Source of the DNA: Porticoccaceae bacterium
GTDB taxonomy: Bacteria > Pseudomonadota > Gammaproteobacteria > Pseudomonadales > Porticoccaceae
Direction: 5' to 3'
Assembly: GCA_019090225.1 (NCBI GenBank)
Contig: JAHRWI010000131.1
Span: forward strand, 1-12,372
DNA: 12,372 bases
Shown: positions 5,743 through 12,372 of the stretch, one piece after another
How positions within the stretch are numbered: the first letter of the stretch is position 1
How the letters are laid out: each line of letters opens with the position of its first letter
Translations under genes and position numbers: made by a program
The notes under the pieces: model-generated
What the model saw: the letters and a program-made list of their open reading frames with translations, nothing else
What the model was told of the DNA's origin: nothing
The model's database searches: none

Positions 5743-6597
5743 GAAAGAAGTTGGCACCAAATTATCTGGCGCTAAATACTCTCTTCGTTCACCGCTGTCT
5801 GGATCGATAAAAGCCAGTTGGTACGCTATCAGCTGTAGATCCTCGGCGGCCAGATCACCGCTGCCTTGATCCACAGAACGGCCGTATAAACGATCTCCGA
5901 CGATGGGATAACCCGCATCCGCGAGATGTCGGCGAATTTGATGCTTCCGGCCAGTTTCGATATCTACTTCAAGCAATGATCTATTTTGTTCGCTATCGTA
6001 ACGTTTGAGGCTTGCAAAACTCACGGCAGGACGACCATCAATTTCACTATCTAGCCTCAGCGTACCCGGTGAAAACTGCCCTGACACGAGAGCCCGGTAA
6101 GTCTTTTTAATTTGCCGTTGCTCAAACAAACTCGATAACATCCGCGCGCAGGTTTTTTGGTGAGCAATTAATATGAGTCCACAGGCGGCACGATCCAGCC
6201 GATGAACAATGAAGGCAGATCGATCAAAGTGTCGCTCTGCCCAGCGATAAATCGTGCAGTGGTCCCCCCATTTAGAACCCTGGCTGTACATCCCTGAAGG
6301 CTTAAACAAAACACTGTAACTGCCTTCATCGACGATAACTTGTGCTTCTCCAGGTTTTGTAGCTTGTATTGCCTGGTCATAATAGAGATGCACTTCGTCA
6401 TCGATAGTGAGCTTTTGTTTGGTCCGCCTTACCCGACGCGTATTGCCACCATGGCTGAGCCAGACCGCGCCATTTTGCATGGTTTGTTTAATGACTTGTT
6501 TTGATAGACCCGAAGCATCTGCTAGCAAAGCGACAATAGATGCCTGGTCATCAATGACAGGGATGTGTAATTGAAACTGTAGGGGGAGATCGTCCAT
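5737..6597 (-). CDS. RluA-family pseudouridine synthase
   Basis: A 286-residue protein that isomerises specific uridines in rRNA or tRNA to pseudouridine. An N-terminal S4-like region covers roughly residues 18-72, followed by the catalytic domain with VLFKPSGMYSQGS at 96-108, HRLDRAACG at 132-140 (catalytic Asp135), and ETGRKHQIRRHLA at 214-226, then GYPIVGDRLYG. The motif after the catalytic Asp is unusual: most relatives have a T-S-G ending where this has A-C-G. The target site cannot be told from sequence; it is not clearly RluA, RluC, RluD or TruC. It lies 51 nt after the thioesterase gene in the same direction. The ribosome-binding site is weak, so the start is only probable. Confidence 0.88.
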   Translation of the reverse strand: MDDLPLQFQLHIPVIDDQASIVALLADASGLSKQVIKQTMQNGAVWLSHGGNTRRVRRTKQKLTIDDEVHLYYDQAIQATKPGEAQVIVDEGSYSVLFKPSGMYSQGSKWGDHCTIYRWAERHFDRSAFIVHRLDRAACGLILIAHQKTCARMLSSLFEQRQIKKTYRALVSGQFSPGTLRLDSEIDGRPAVSFASLKRYDSEQNRSLLEVDIETGRKHQIRRHLADAGYPIVGDRLYGRSVDQGSGDLAAEDLQLIAYQLAFIDPDSGERREYLAPDNLVPTSFS

Positions 6598-6648
6598 CGG
6601 CTTAATTGCCGTGGAGCATAGCTAATCGATCGCTATACAGCGCTTCCA

Positions 6649-7464
6649 CTAAGCTTTAAATCGCGGCATGGTCAGATTCGACTGAGTGACCCGGCCAATC
6701 ATACCGCTCTCATCATAGAGAACCGATTCGACCATCGACAAACCTGTGCTTTGCGGGAATGCGCGGCTATCAATACATAGCCATTCGCTAGCGGGCATTC
6801 GGAACAGGTTGACGGTTAAATCAGCATTAATAAAACCCACTTCCTCGCTCAAATGCACCTGGGAAAAACCGTTCGCAAAATCGGCCAATGCGGCAACGCT
6901 TAATAATGGCGTGTTGGCCCTACCTTCGATAACCAGCACGGGAAGTTTGAGCCAACTACAACCGTGGCCAATACCGATATTGAGAAATACTGGTTTGAGT
7001 GGAATTGATCTGTGCAATCCCGGGGTCGGTGTGCCCTCGTGCATGCGATGATCGGAGCCAATACCAATCACGGCTTGCCGATCAAGAGCCTGGGCGATGT
7101 GTTCCGGTAGAGCGACATCATTAATCGCGTAGTCTGGCACATCGACCGTTGATTTTTGCAGGACCAAGCCACTCGCGCGGCAAACTTCAACATCTTCATG
7201 ATAAAGCGATACATCGAACATTTTTACCCGTTTACCATCCCGGACGGTTTCGCATTCAACCCTGAGTGGCGCTTTTGGCACCGAGCGGAATAGATCGACA
7301 GTGAGTCGAGTCATTTGCATCTCATCAGCTGAAAACCTGTCCTCCATTGCACTTACCATCAGGGCGGTTGATGCGCCACCGTGCAGAGTGATAGGCCCCC
7401 AGGGGCTGGCTGCTGCCTCTGAGGGGATAAAATATTCCCCTTCTTTTTTAAACAAGGCTTGCAT
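6649..7464 (-). CDS. Acyl-CoA thioesterase-like double-hotdog protein
   Basis: A 271-residue protein resembling the TesB-like/4HBT_3 thioesterase group, with two hotdog domains in one chain. The first half carries PWGPITLHGGASTALM at 21-36 and LTVDLFRSVP at 54-63; the second carries LLSVAALADFANGF at 187-200, where Asp195 is at the position of the usual TesB-type catalytic acid, and NADLTVNLFRMP at 213-224. This repeated T-V-x-L-F-R core is the hallmark of the double fold. It probably hydrolyses an acyl-CoA thioester in the cytoplasm, but the substrate is unknown and some members are not proven enzymes. The spacing to its neighbours (83 nt and 51 nt) allows, but does not prove, an operon. Confidence 0.8.
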   Translation of the reverse strand: MQALFKKEGEYFIPSEAAASPWGPITLHGGASTALMVSAMEDRFSADEMQMTRLTVDLFRSVPKAPLRVECETVRDGKRVKMFDVSLYHEDVEVCRASGLVLQKSTVDVPDYAINDVALPEHIAQALDRQAVIGIGSDHRMHEGTPTPGLHRSIPLKPVFLNIGIGHGCSWLKLPVLVIEGRANTPLLSVAALADFANGFSQVHLSEEVGFINADLTVNLFRMPASEWLCIDSRAFPQSTGLSMVESVLYDESGMIGRVTQSNLTMPRFKA

Positions 7465-7547
7465 AAAACTAATCCGAATTTACAAAAACGTGATATTTGA
7501 CCTAGCGTGATTTATTCGACAAGGCTCTGTTCATTCGAGACAGATCG

Positions 7548-7964
7548 TTATTCAATGCCAACACGACCGCGCAAATTTTTTGTCTGGCCCCGTTTTTTTT
7601 TGCTGTCCATACGTTTTTTTTGTGAGTTTTTGCTGGGTCGAGTAGCTTTTCTGGTCTTGCGTCTAAGGGTTGCCGTTAACACCAATTCTTTTAGGCGCTC
7701 ACGAGCATCCAGACGATTCTTCTCTTGAGTGCGGAAACGCTGGGCTTTAATAATAAGCACACCATCGCTGGATATTCGCTGGTCGCTGTAAGCTAGTAGG
7801 GCTTGCTTGTATTCCGCCGGCAGGGACGAAGCCTTAATATCAAAACGTAGGTGCACAGCACTAGAGACTTTATTGACATTTTGACCACCCGCGCCCTGAG
7901 CACGGATGGCATTTATTTCAATGTCATTGTCTGGAATGGCAATGTTATTTCGTATCTGTAACAC
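7548..7964 (-). CDS. arfB: Alternative ribosome-rescue factor (peptidyl-tRNA hydrolase ArfB/YaeJ)
   Basis: A 138-residue release-factor-like protein that enters stalled ribosomes lacking a codon in the A site and hydrolyses the peptidyl-tRNA. The catalytic motif is GAGGQNVNK at 24-32 (GGQ at 26-28). A normal catalytic domain precedes a long Lys/Arg-rich tail (from about residue 98) that in ArfB inserts into the mRNA channel. The start MLQIRNNIAIP matches family starts. The tail is encoded by poly-A tracts of 8 and 9 bases on the coding strand (plus-strand T runs 7614-7621 and 7593-7601), which are prone to slippage. The gene lies 44 nt beyond the upstream symporter gene with no terminator seen between them, so read-through is possible. 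Confidence 0.93.
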   Translation of the reverse strand: MLQIRNNIAIPDNDIEINAIRAQGAGGQNVNKVSSAVHLRFDIKASSLPAEYKQALLAYSDQRISSDGVLIIKAQRFRTQEKNRLDARERLKELVLTATLRRKTRKATRPSKNSQKKRMDSKKKRGQTKNLRGRVGIE

Positions 7965-8006
7965 AACAAAATACCAGTCATTTTTTAATGGGGCTAAGCT
8001 TGATGG

Positions 8007-8018
8007 GTCTAATTAGAC
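8007..8018. repeat. 12-bp palindrome over a symporter stop codon
   Basis: GTCTAATTAGAC is a perfect palindrome containing the stop codon TAG (8011-8009) of the second symporter gene. With no loop and no T run it is not a clear terminator. Confidence 0.55.
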
Positions 8019-9583
8019 GTCGCTTCCGTACCGAAAATAATATCCACATGCTCTTTAGGTAAGGCGGTCGTTGATAGTGACACGACGACTGTGACCAGAA
8101 TAGATACCGCTTCACCGATAGTCGTACAGGCAAAAGGATTGCCCGCCTGGGCAGCCAACTCGAACAGTAAATAGTCAATAACACCACCATCCACCGTACC
8201 GGCAGGCAACCAGCTATTACGCAGGGCAATAAAAGCGATGGCCCCGGCAGCGAAGCCCCAAATGGCCCCTTGCTTTGTCACGCCACGCCAGAACACGCCG
8301 ATAATCATCGGGCCAGCCAGCGCGGCCATCATGCCACCCAGCCCGACCCAGACCATCAGGGCAATGTTTTGCCCTATGGAAAACCAGGCCAGTACCGCCG
8401 CACCGACCAGAACGAAAATGATCGACCAGCGACTAATACGCAATACATTGTGATCCACCTCTGCAGCTGCAGCTTCCGGGTGCAGTTTGCTCGACAGGGT
8501 GCGTCGGTAAATATCATTAGCAAAAACCTGGGAGGTTGAGATCACCAAGCCATCGGCAGTAGACATAATCGCGGATAAAATCGCGATACCAAGAAAAGCC
8601 GCTAACCATACCGGGAATAACTCAATAAAGAGTGCCGGGATAGCCTGATTCGGCCCACCCGGTATCGACAGCAAGCTATCGCCCAATACCGCCCGGGCAA
8701 GAATACCGCCAAACACCATGGATGCCAGGACGATGCCCATCAGTAAACACAGGACTAAAAACTTAGTTCGCCCAACGCCTTCTTTCAAGGCCCAAACTTT
8801 ATTGCCGATGTGGGGCAGCATACCCAGGGTCAGGTGAGCCAGAAATATGGCTGCGAAATCCCAGTGGGAATCAAAAAGCCCCGAGCCTTCATAATGAACC
8901 ATCACCGTCTTTGCATCTAGCTCAGACAAGCGCGCCATCATACCGGGGAAGCCCCCTTCAACACCGTAGCCAATGCTAAACAGCACTACGATCATCATTG
9001 CCAGACCCAACATCATGGCACCCTGAACGCCGTCGGTAATAATGTCAGCGTGAGCGCCGCCCAGCACCACGTAAACCAGCAAGACCCCGGTTGTCACCAC
9101 CAATGCCCATACTGGGTTTAGCCCCAGCATCTGCTCGAACATCACGAGGCCCGCCAGCAATTGGGCCGCCAGATAAAACATCAAGACCATAGAGAATAAG
9201 GCAACAATAACTCGCATCACCTCGGACTGATAACGATCCCCCATAAATTCGGGAATCGAGCGATTACTAAAGTTATTGCCCGCTTTTTGTACCTGCTTAA
9301 AACACAGCCACACGCCTAGATAGACAGCAAAAGGATAAACCAGCGCATAGCCCAGGGCAGGAAAGCCAAAACGATAACCGAGACCGGGGATGCCAAGGAA
9401 GGTAGCGCCAGAAGCCGTGGTCGCAGTCATCGCAAAGGCCAGAAACCACATGCCATAACCACCACGAGCGGTAGAAAAGTCATCGCTATTCTTAACACTA
9501 CGCATGCCCAAATAGCCGAAGCCGATCATGGCTCCGACATATAAAAACAAAAACACCCAGGACCAAATACGTAATGAATCCAT
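8009..9583 (-). CDS. Solute:sodium symporter (SSS family), substrate unknown
   Basis: A 524-residue inner-membrane transporter with many hydrophobic segments. TM1-region residues AMTATTASGATFLG are at 51-64, HADIITDGVQGAMM at 178-191 corresponds to the family's W-T-D-x-x-Q region, and IMSTADGLVIST at 339-350 contains the Ser341/Thr342 Na+-site pair. It is longer than, and only distantly similar to, the ect-linked symporter, so it is not a recent duplicate. A GGGGG ribosome-binding site lies 7 nt before the ATG. The upstream 200 bp contain two inverted repeats and an AT-rich stretch suitable for a promoter. The neighbouring exported cyclase and LLM oxidoreductases suggest it imports an organic acid or a product of that hydrolase; this is inference. 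Confidence 0.88.
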   Translation of the reverse strand: MDSLRIWSWVFLFLYVGAMIGFGYLGMRSVKNSDDFSTARGGYGMWFLAFAMTATTASGATFLGIPGLGYRFGFPALGYALVYPFAVYLGVWLCFKQVQKAGNNFSNRSIPEFMGDRYQSEVMRVIVALFSMVLMFYLAAQLLAGLVMFEQMLGLNPVWALVVTTGVLLVYVVLGGAHADIITDGVQGAMMLGLAMMIVVLFSIGYGVEGGFPGMMARLSELDAKTVMVHYEGSGLFDSHWDFAAIFLAHLTLGMLPHIGNKVWALKEGVGRTKFLVLCLLMGIVLASMVFGGILARAVLGDSLLSIPGGPNQAIPALFIELFPVWLAAFLGIAILSAIMSTADGLVISTSQVFANDIYRRTLSSKLHPEAAAAEVDHNVLRISRWSIIFVLVGAAVLAWFSIGQNIALMVWVGLGGMMAALAGPMIIGVFWRGVTKQGAIWGFAAGAIAFIALRNSWLPAGTVDGGVIDYLLFELAAQAGNPFACTTIGEAVSILVTVVVSLSTTALPKEHVDIIFGTEATSN

Positions 9584-9588
9584 CTAAC

Positions 9589-9597
9589 ATCCCCCAC
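9589..9597 (-). promoter_or_regulatory. GTGGGGGAT leader and ribosome-binding site of the second symporter gene
   Basis: The minus strand reads GTGGGGGAT with the G run 7 nt before ATG 9583-9581. The identical nine bases stand before the cyclase gene. Confidence 0.5.
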
Positions 9598-9630
9598 CTG
9601 TATTTTTAACTCTTTCTTATATAAATCACT

Positions 9631-9660
9631 ATAACTAATTATTATTTATTAATGAGTTAT
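9631..9660. promoter_or_regulatory. Long inverted repeat upstream of the second symporter gene
   Basis: ATAACTAATTA (9631-9641) and TAATGAGTTAT (9650-9660) are inverted with one mismatch in eleven, around an 8-bp AT spacer. The site is about 50-80 bp upstream of the start codon, within the likely promoter. This geometry suits a dimeric transcription factor. No regulator gene is in view. Confidence 0.45.
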
Positions 9661-9673
9661 GTAGTATTTACAA

Positions 9674-9685
9674 TAATCTAGATTA
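9674..9685. promoter_or_regulatory. 12-bp palindrome upstream of the second symporter gene
   Basis: TAATCTAGATTA is a perfect palindrome about 14 bp from the larger inverted repeat, between it and the cyclase terminator. It is a possible second operator. Confidence 0.4.
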
Positions 9686-9700
9686 GTTAATGCCGTTCAC

Positions 9701-9741
9701 CAAAAAAGACCAGACCAATATTCTAAGATAAAGGGCTGGTC
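9701..9741 (-). terminator. Rho-independent terminator of the cyclase gene
   Basis: On the minus strand GACCAG (9741-9736) pairs with CTGGTC (9713-9708), with two further G-C pairs after one mismatch, and is followed directly by six T (9707-9702). It lies about 40 nt beyond the cyclase stop and separates that gene from the symporter. Confidence 0.7.
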
Positions 9742-9756
9742 AGAACTTAAACGCAA

Positions 9757-9795
9757 ATAAATCGCCTGCTAATAAATCGGCTGTTAGTAAATCGC
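9757..9795. repeat. 15-bp tandem repeat spanning the cyclase stop codon
   Basis: ATAAATCGCCTGCTA (9757-9771), ATAAATCGGCTGTTA (9772-9786) and a partial third copy GTAAATCGC (9787-9795). The stop TAA (9786-9784) is in the second unit. The equivalent triplet of the first unit is TAG (9771-9769), in frame 15 nt downstream. Confidence 0.8.
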
Positions 9796-10728
9796 TATGG
9801 GATCAATGACCGCCTGAACGGTACCGCGGATCCGAGTTGGCCCCAGCACAAAGAAAAACTCAAACGCCTTGTCACGAACTAGTGGCCCGGTTTGCATGGT
9901 CTCCAACAGGTAAATACCGTTTTGCACCATGAGTATTAAGTGACCACCAAAAATATTATCTTTATGTTGCGGTGGCACCACATCGACACCCCAGGTATCA
10001 GCACCCACGGCGACGACGTTTTTATCGGCCAGATACTGGGCAACTTCTTCGGACATACCCGGTTCAGTGCTACCCCATTGCTTTGGATCTTTTTCTAACA
10101 TGGCATCGGTCCAGCCGGTGTGGAAAAGCACCACATCGCCTTCACGAATGTCCGTACCCTGGCGCTTTTGAGCGGCTTCGACATCGGCTACCGAAAAGTA
10201 TTCACCACCCTTCAGGAAATCAACGCCTGCCTGGGCGGCCATATCCAGCACGACGCCACGAGCAACCATGGGCGGTACTTTTTCGATACCCATTTTGGTC
10301 ACACCCTCAGTGCGAACAAAATCGACCCCCTTGTTGCAGTTATAAAACACCCCGTGCTGGCCCGGATGGCCGAGGCCATCGAGCTGAGAGCCAATGCCGA
10401 ACCACATCTGAACCACTTCATCGTTGTAATTAAAACCGTTGGAAAACGGCGAGCGGCCCCACTCCTGACCAGGCTGAACAATTTGCAAATTCAAGCTTCG
10501 GGGCCCAAAGGCCGGGGTGTTTTTATCAATGATAATGCCCAGGTGCTGGGTTTTACCCTGTTTAATCAGGCTTGATGCTTTGAGTACGCTGGCAGGGCTA
10601 ATCAGATTAGCCGAACCGATTTCGTCCTCAGCGCCCCATTTGCTGGTTTTGCATTCCTCGGCTTGAGCGGACAGAGCCAACCCACAGCAAACTATCCCGG
10701 CAATAAAAATACCCTGTACACGCTTCAT
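9784..10728 (-). CDS. Exported cyclase-family hydrolase (kynurenine formamidase-like)
   Basis: A 314-residue member of the cyclase family (PF04199), metal-dependent hydrolases related to bacterial kynurenine formamidase. A signal peptide is visible: MKRVQ, a hydrophobic core, and AQA at 21-23, predicting cleavage before Glu24 and a periplasmic location. WGAEDEIGSANLI at 31-43 is the usual opening of this subgroup. SQLDGLGHPGQHG at 114-126 replaces the canonical H-x-G-T-H-x-D metal loop, keeping Asp117, His121 and His125. FHTGW is at 202-206 and GGHLILMVQNGIYLLE at 261-276 supplies a further His and Glu. The substrate is unknown; amide, lactone or cyclic imide ring opening is possible. It has its own promoter-like sequence and terminator, and a GGGGG ribosome-binding site 9 nt before the ATG. 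Confidence 0.85.
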   Translation of the reverse strand: MKRVQGIFIAGIVCCGLALSAQAEECKTSKWGAEDEIGSANLISPASVLKASSLIKQGKTQHLGIIIDKNTPAFGPRSLNLQIVQPGQEWGRSPFSNGFNYNDEVVQMWFGIGSQLDGLGHPGQHGVFYNCNKGVDFVRTEGVTKMGIEKVPPMVARGVVLDMAAQAGVDFLKGGEYFSVADVEAAQKRQGTDIREGDVVLFHTGWTDAMLEKDPKQWGSTEPGMSEEVAQYLADKNVVAVGADTWGVDVVPPQHKDNIFGGHLILMVQNGIYLLETMQTGPLVRDKAFEFFFVLGPTRIRGTVQAVIDPIAIY

Positions 10729-10735
10729 ATGCTTA

Positions 10736-10744
10736 ATCCCCCAC
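10736..10744 (-). promoter_or_regulatory. GTGGGGGAT leader and ribosome-binding site of the cyclase gene
   Basis: The same nine bases as before the second symporter gene, with the G run 9 nt from ATG 10728-10726. Confidence 0.5.
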
Positions 10745-10765
10745 TTTTCAGTTTATATCGCTATT

Positions 10766-10795
10766 TGTATAGCTGTTTATATAGTCGTTTAACAA
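10766..10795 (-). promoter_or_regulatory. Candidate sigma-70 promoter of the cyclase gene
   Basis: On the minus strand TTGTTA (10795-10790) and TATACA (10771-10766) are separated by 18 bp. The -10 overlaps the inverted repeat GCTAT-TTGT-ATAGC (10760-10773). The start codon follows about 38 nt downstream. The surrounding sequence is AT-rich with a repeated GTTTATAT. Confidence 0.4.
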
Positions 10796-10902
10796 TGACC
10801 GCGCATTGTAACTCGCCCTTGGTCGAACACAACTCTATGCCGGCTAGACCGATGGTCAATAAACAAGAGCTGGATAACGAAATATAATGAAAACTGAGAA
10901 AG

Positions 10903-10930
10903 CAAAAAGACCTCGTTAAAGGCCTTTTTG
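10903..10930 (-). terminator. Rho-independent terminator of the LLM oxidoreductase gene
   Basis: On the minus strand CAAAAAGGCCT (10930-10920) pairs along its length with AGGTCTTTTTG (10913-10903) around a six-base loop, with one G-U pair. The core GGCCT/AGGTC is followed by five T. It lies 23 nt after the LLM stop codon. The A and T tracts on both sides would let it act in either direction. Confidence 0.7.
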
Positions 10931-10953
10931 AGTGAGCTAATAGATATTGTTAA

Positions 10954-12045
10954 TCAGGCAACCTGTTTAGCGTCTTCCAGAGCTGGTAATTTTTTCAGCT
11001 GAGGTAATACTTCCTTGCTAAACAAATGATAGCTTTTCTCGGCCACATCAAAAGGCATATCGGCGTAGGTAAAGACACCGCTAAAACCGCCGTTGCCCAC
11101 TTTATTGCGGATATTGAGGACTTTCTCATAGCATTGCTCCGGGGTGCCCCAAACCTGCAAATCCATAAACATATCGGCGATGGCATCGCGGCCAACGTCG
11201 TTAATCACGTCTGACATATTGCCGTAGTACTCGTAACCCTTCTTCTGTTTGAAGTAGTCTTTGTTCATCTCGTAATGATCAATCACGCTTTGCCAATAGC
11301 CGGTAATGTATTTTTCGGCAGCGGCTTTAGCGACGCCTTCGTCTTCGTGGCAATAAGTCCAGCATGCGGCGATGGGAGCCGGAGGATTAGCGCCGTGAAC
11401 CTTGTTAAACAGATCGCGATAGTTACCGATATCGACAGCGACTTCGTCCCAGGGTTTATGGGGGACTAACAGCAGGCCAAGACCCAACTCAGCCATCATC
11501 AAGATAGAATCGGGAGACATGGAAGCCGCATAGCTGCGACCTTTAAAACTTTTAAACGGCGCTGGGCGAATAGGCGCTTTCGGTTGCTTGATATGCTCAC
11601 CATCCATCTCGCAATAACCTTGCTCGAGACCCTCGCAAATCATTTTTGTTGACTCGGCAAAGGTTTCTTTCGCTACGCTCTGGTTGAGCCGGAAGGTATC
11701 GAACTCCACCCGCGCAAGGCCACGACCAAAGCCCATAATCACCCGGCCATTAGACAGGTTATCAAGCATCGAAATCTCTTCTGCGACGCGCACAGGATCA
11801 TGCCAGGGCAGGATAATGGCCATAGAACCCAGCTGAACCTTTTCGGTCTTCGCAGCCACGTAGGTGAGCCATTGGGTGACATCAGGACACATGGTGTAAC
11901 CGGTAAAATGATGCTCAACACCCCAGATTGAGTCGTAACCCAGGCCCTCGGCCTGCTCGGCCATTTTAATTTCATGCTGGTAAACATCGAAATCATTGAG
12001 ATTATTCCAGGGGTTTTGAAAGATACAGGATAGGCCGACCTTCAT
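10954..12045 (-). CDS. LLM-class flavin-dependent oxidoreductase (luciferase-like)
   Basis: A 363-residue bacterial-luciferase-fold protein, expected to use FMNH2 or F420 to oxidise or monooxygenate a small organic substrate in the cytoplasm. It opens with the barrel strand MKVGLSCIF. GYDSIWGVEHHF at 36-47 is the classical family motif, VQLGSMAIILPWHDPVRVAEE at 70-90 and GRVIMGFGRGL at 100-110 follow, and GTPEQCYEKV lies near the C-terminus. This opening resembles alkanal monooxygenase-type LLM proteins, but the substrate cannot be assigned. GAGGAG precedes the ATG at good spacing. A second LLM gene ends 264 bp upstream in the same direction, so this is a tandem pair with a terminator between them. 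Confidence 0.9.
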   Translation of the reverse strand: MKVGLSCIFQNPWNNLNDFDVYQHEIKMAEQAEGLGYDSIWGVEHHFTGYTMCPDVTQWLTYVAAKTEKVQLGSMAIILPWHDPVRVAEEISMLDNLSNGRVIMGFGRGLARVEFDTFRLNQSVAKETFAESTKMICEGLEQGYCEMDGEHIKQPKAPIRPAPFKSFKGRSYAASMSPDSILMMAELGLGLLLVPHKPWDEVAVDIGNYRDLFNKVHGANPPAPIAACWTYCHEDEGVAKAAAEKYITGYWQSVIDHYEMNKDYFKQKKGYEYYGNMSDVINDVGRDAIADMFMDLQVWGTPEQCYEKVLNIRNKVGNGGFSGVFTYADMPFDVAEKSYHLFSKEVLPQLKKLPALEDAKQVA

Positions 12046-12061
12046 ATTGATTCTCCTCTAC

Positions 12062-12083
12062 GTGCTCGCGGCGATGGGAGCAC
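12062..12083 (-). promoter_or_regulatory. Leader hairpin directly before the LLM ribosome-binding site
   Basis: On the minus strand GTGCTC (12083-12078) and GAGCAC (12067-12062) are perfect inverted arms around ten bases. The hairpin ends a few bases before the GAGGAG ribosome-binding site, so it could influence translation or mRNA stability. The promoter was not placed with confidence; TTTACA and TATACT further upstream are only about 15 bp apart. Confidence 0.4.
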
Positions 12084-12250
12084 TTGTTTGTCAAAAATAT
12101 TGGAGGGCAGACAGTATAGAGAATCAGAGAATATGTAAATCAGTTGCTCTATAGGGGATTCCTCGTATCAGACACCTTGTCATCAACAGCTCTTCAATGA
12201 TCTAAGAGCAGTGGCCACAAAATGACCAGGAGGTTTAAAACGATCGGATA

Positions 12251-12279
12251 CAAAAAAGGCGGTACATCTCTGCACCGCC
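12251..12279 (-). terminator. Rho-independent terminator of the upstream LLM gene
   Basis: On the minus strand GGCGGTGCA (12279-12271) pairs with TGTACCGCC (12266-12258) over nine pairs including one G-U, closed by a GAGA loop (GNRA class), then six T (12257-12252). It follows the partial gene's stop codon by about 30 nt. Confidence 0.85.
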
Positions 12280-12309
12280 CCGGTGGTGGGTCGTTCTTTT
12301 AAGCGCTAC

Positions 12310-12372
12310 CTAAGCAGCTTTGTAATCCGGTGCCTGCCACTTTTGTACCGACGGGATAACCTCTTCAGCAAA
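12310..12372 (-). CDS. C-terminal end of a second LLM-class oxidoreductase (partial)
   Basis: Twenty codons entering from the right edge encode FAEEVIPSVQKWQAPDYKAA and then TAG (12312-12310). The F-x-E-V-I-P pattern is the usual last helix of LLM flavin-dependent oxidoreductases, and it corresponds to FSKEVLPQL near the end of the neighbouring LLM protein. The rest of the gene lies outside the window. The identification rests on this short tail and on the neighbouring gene of the same family. Confidence 0.6.
   Translation of the reverse strand, partial: FAEEVIPSVQKWQAPDYKAA

Noticed and set aside
5717..9795. CRISPR or integron-type repeat arrays
   Set aside because: All direct repeats seen are short head-to-tail duplications of 11-16 bp without unique spacers, and no cas or integrase gene is present.
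9972..10575. Long plus-strand open frames (about 150 codons) opposite the cyclase gene
   Set aside because: The minus strand encodes a clear cyclase with signal peptide and motifs. The plus-strand translations are low-complexity antisense shadows without start signals.
12089..12094. TTGACA on the minus strand as the LLM -35 box
   Set aside because: A -10 at normal spacing would fall in the GC-rich hairpin, which has no TATAAT-like sequence, and too little room would remain for the leader.

Overview
The window looks like chromosomal DNA of a marine or halotolerant gammaproteobacterium, probably from the Cellvibrionales/Spongiibacteraceae area. That placement is inferred from the gene families and the moderate GC content; no marker gene here proves it. 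Every convincing protein gene lies on the minus strand, so transcription runs from high to low coordinates.

Positions 1-5280 hold a complete ectoine/5-hydroxyectoine locus in the order ectA-ectB-ectC-ectD, followed by a solute:sodium symporter (SSS) gene. EctB makes L-2,4-diaminobutyrate, EctA acetylates it, EctC cyclises it to ectoine, and EctD hydroxylates ectoine. The last gene probably imports ectoine-type solutes. A 48-codon open frame lies between ectD and the symporter and overlaps the symporter start by one base. The ectB-ectC gap contains three copies of a six-base arm that can form two mutually exclusive hairpins. Neither ectR nor ask is visible. At the left edge, the plus strand carries a scrap resembling the helix-turn-helix part of an IS481-type transposase.

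Positions 5281-5736 hold no convincing gene. They include a GC-rich island that can fold with a GNRA tetraloop when read on the plus strand. It may be an undescribed RNA or a mobile-element remnant.

Positions 5737-7964 hold three ordinary genes: an RluA-family pseudouridine synthase, a double-hotdog acyl-CoA thioesterase-like protein, and the ribosome-rescue hydrolase ArfB.

Positions 8009-12372 look like a solute-use module: a second SSS transporter, an exported metal-dependent cyclase-family hydrolase, an LLM-class flavin-dependent oxidoreductase, and the C-terminal end of a second LLM protein. Rho-independent terminators follow the cyclase gene and both LLM genes, so these are mostly separate transcription units. 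The symporter and cyclase genes share an unusual GTGGGGGAT leader.

Three genes (first symporter, pseudouridine synthase, cyclase) have short tandem duplications exactly at their stop codons. No CRISPR array, tRNA, rRNA or intact insertion sequence was seen.
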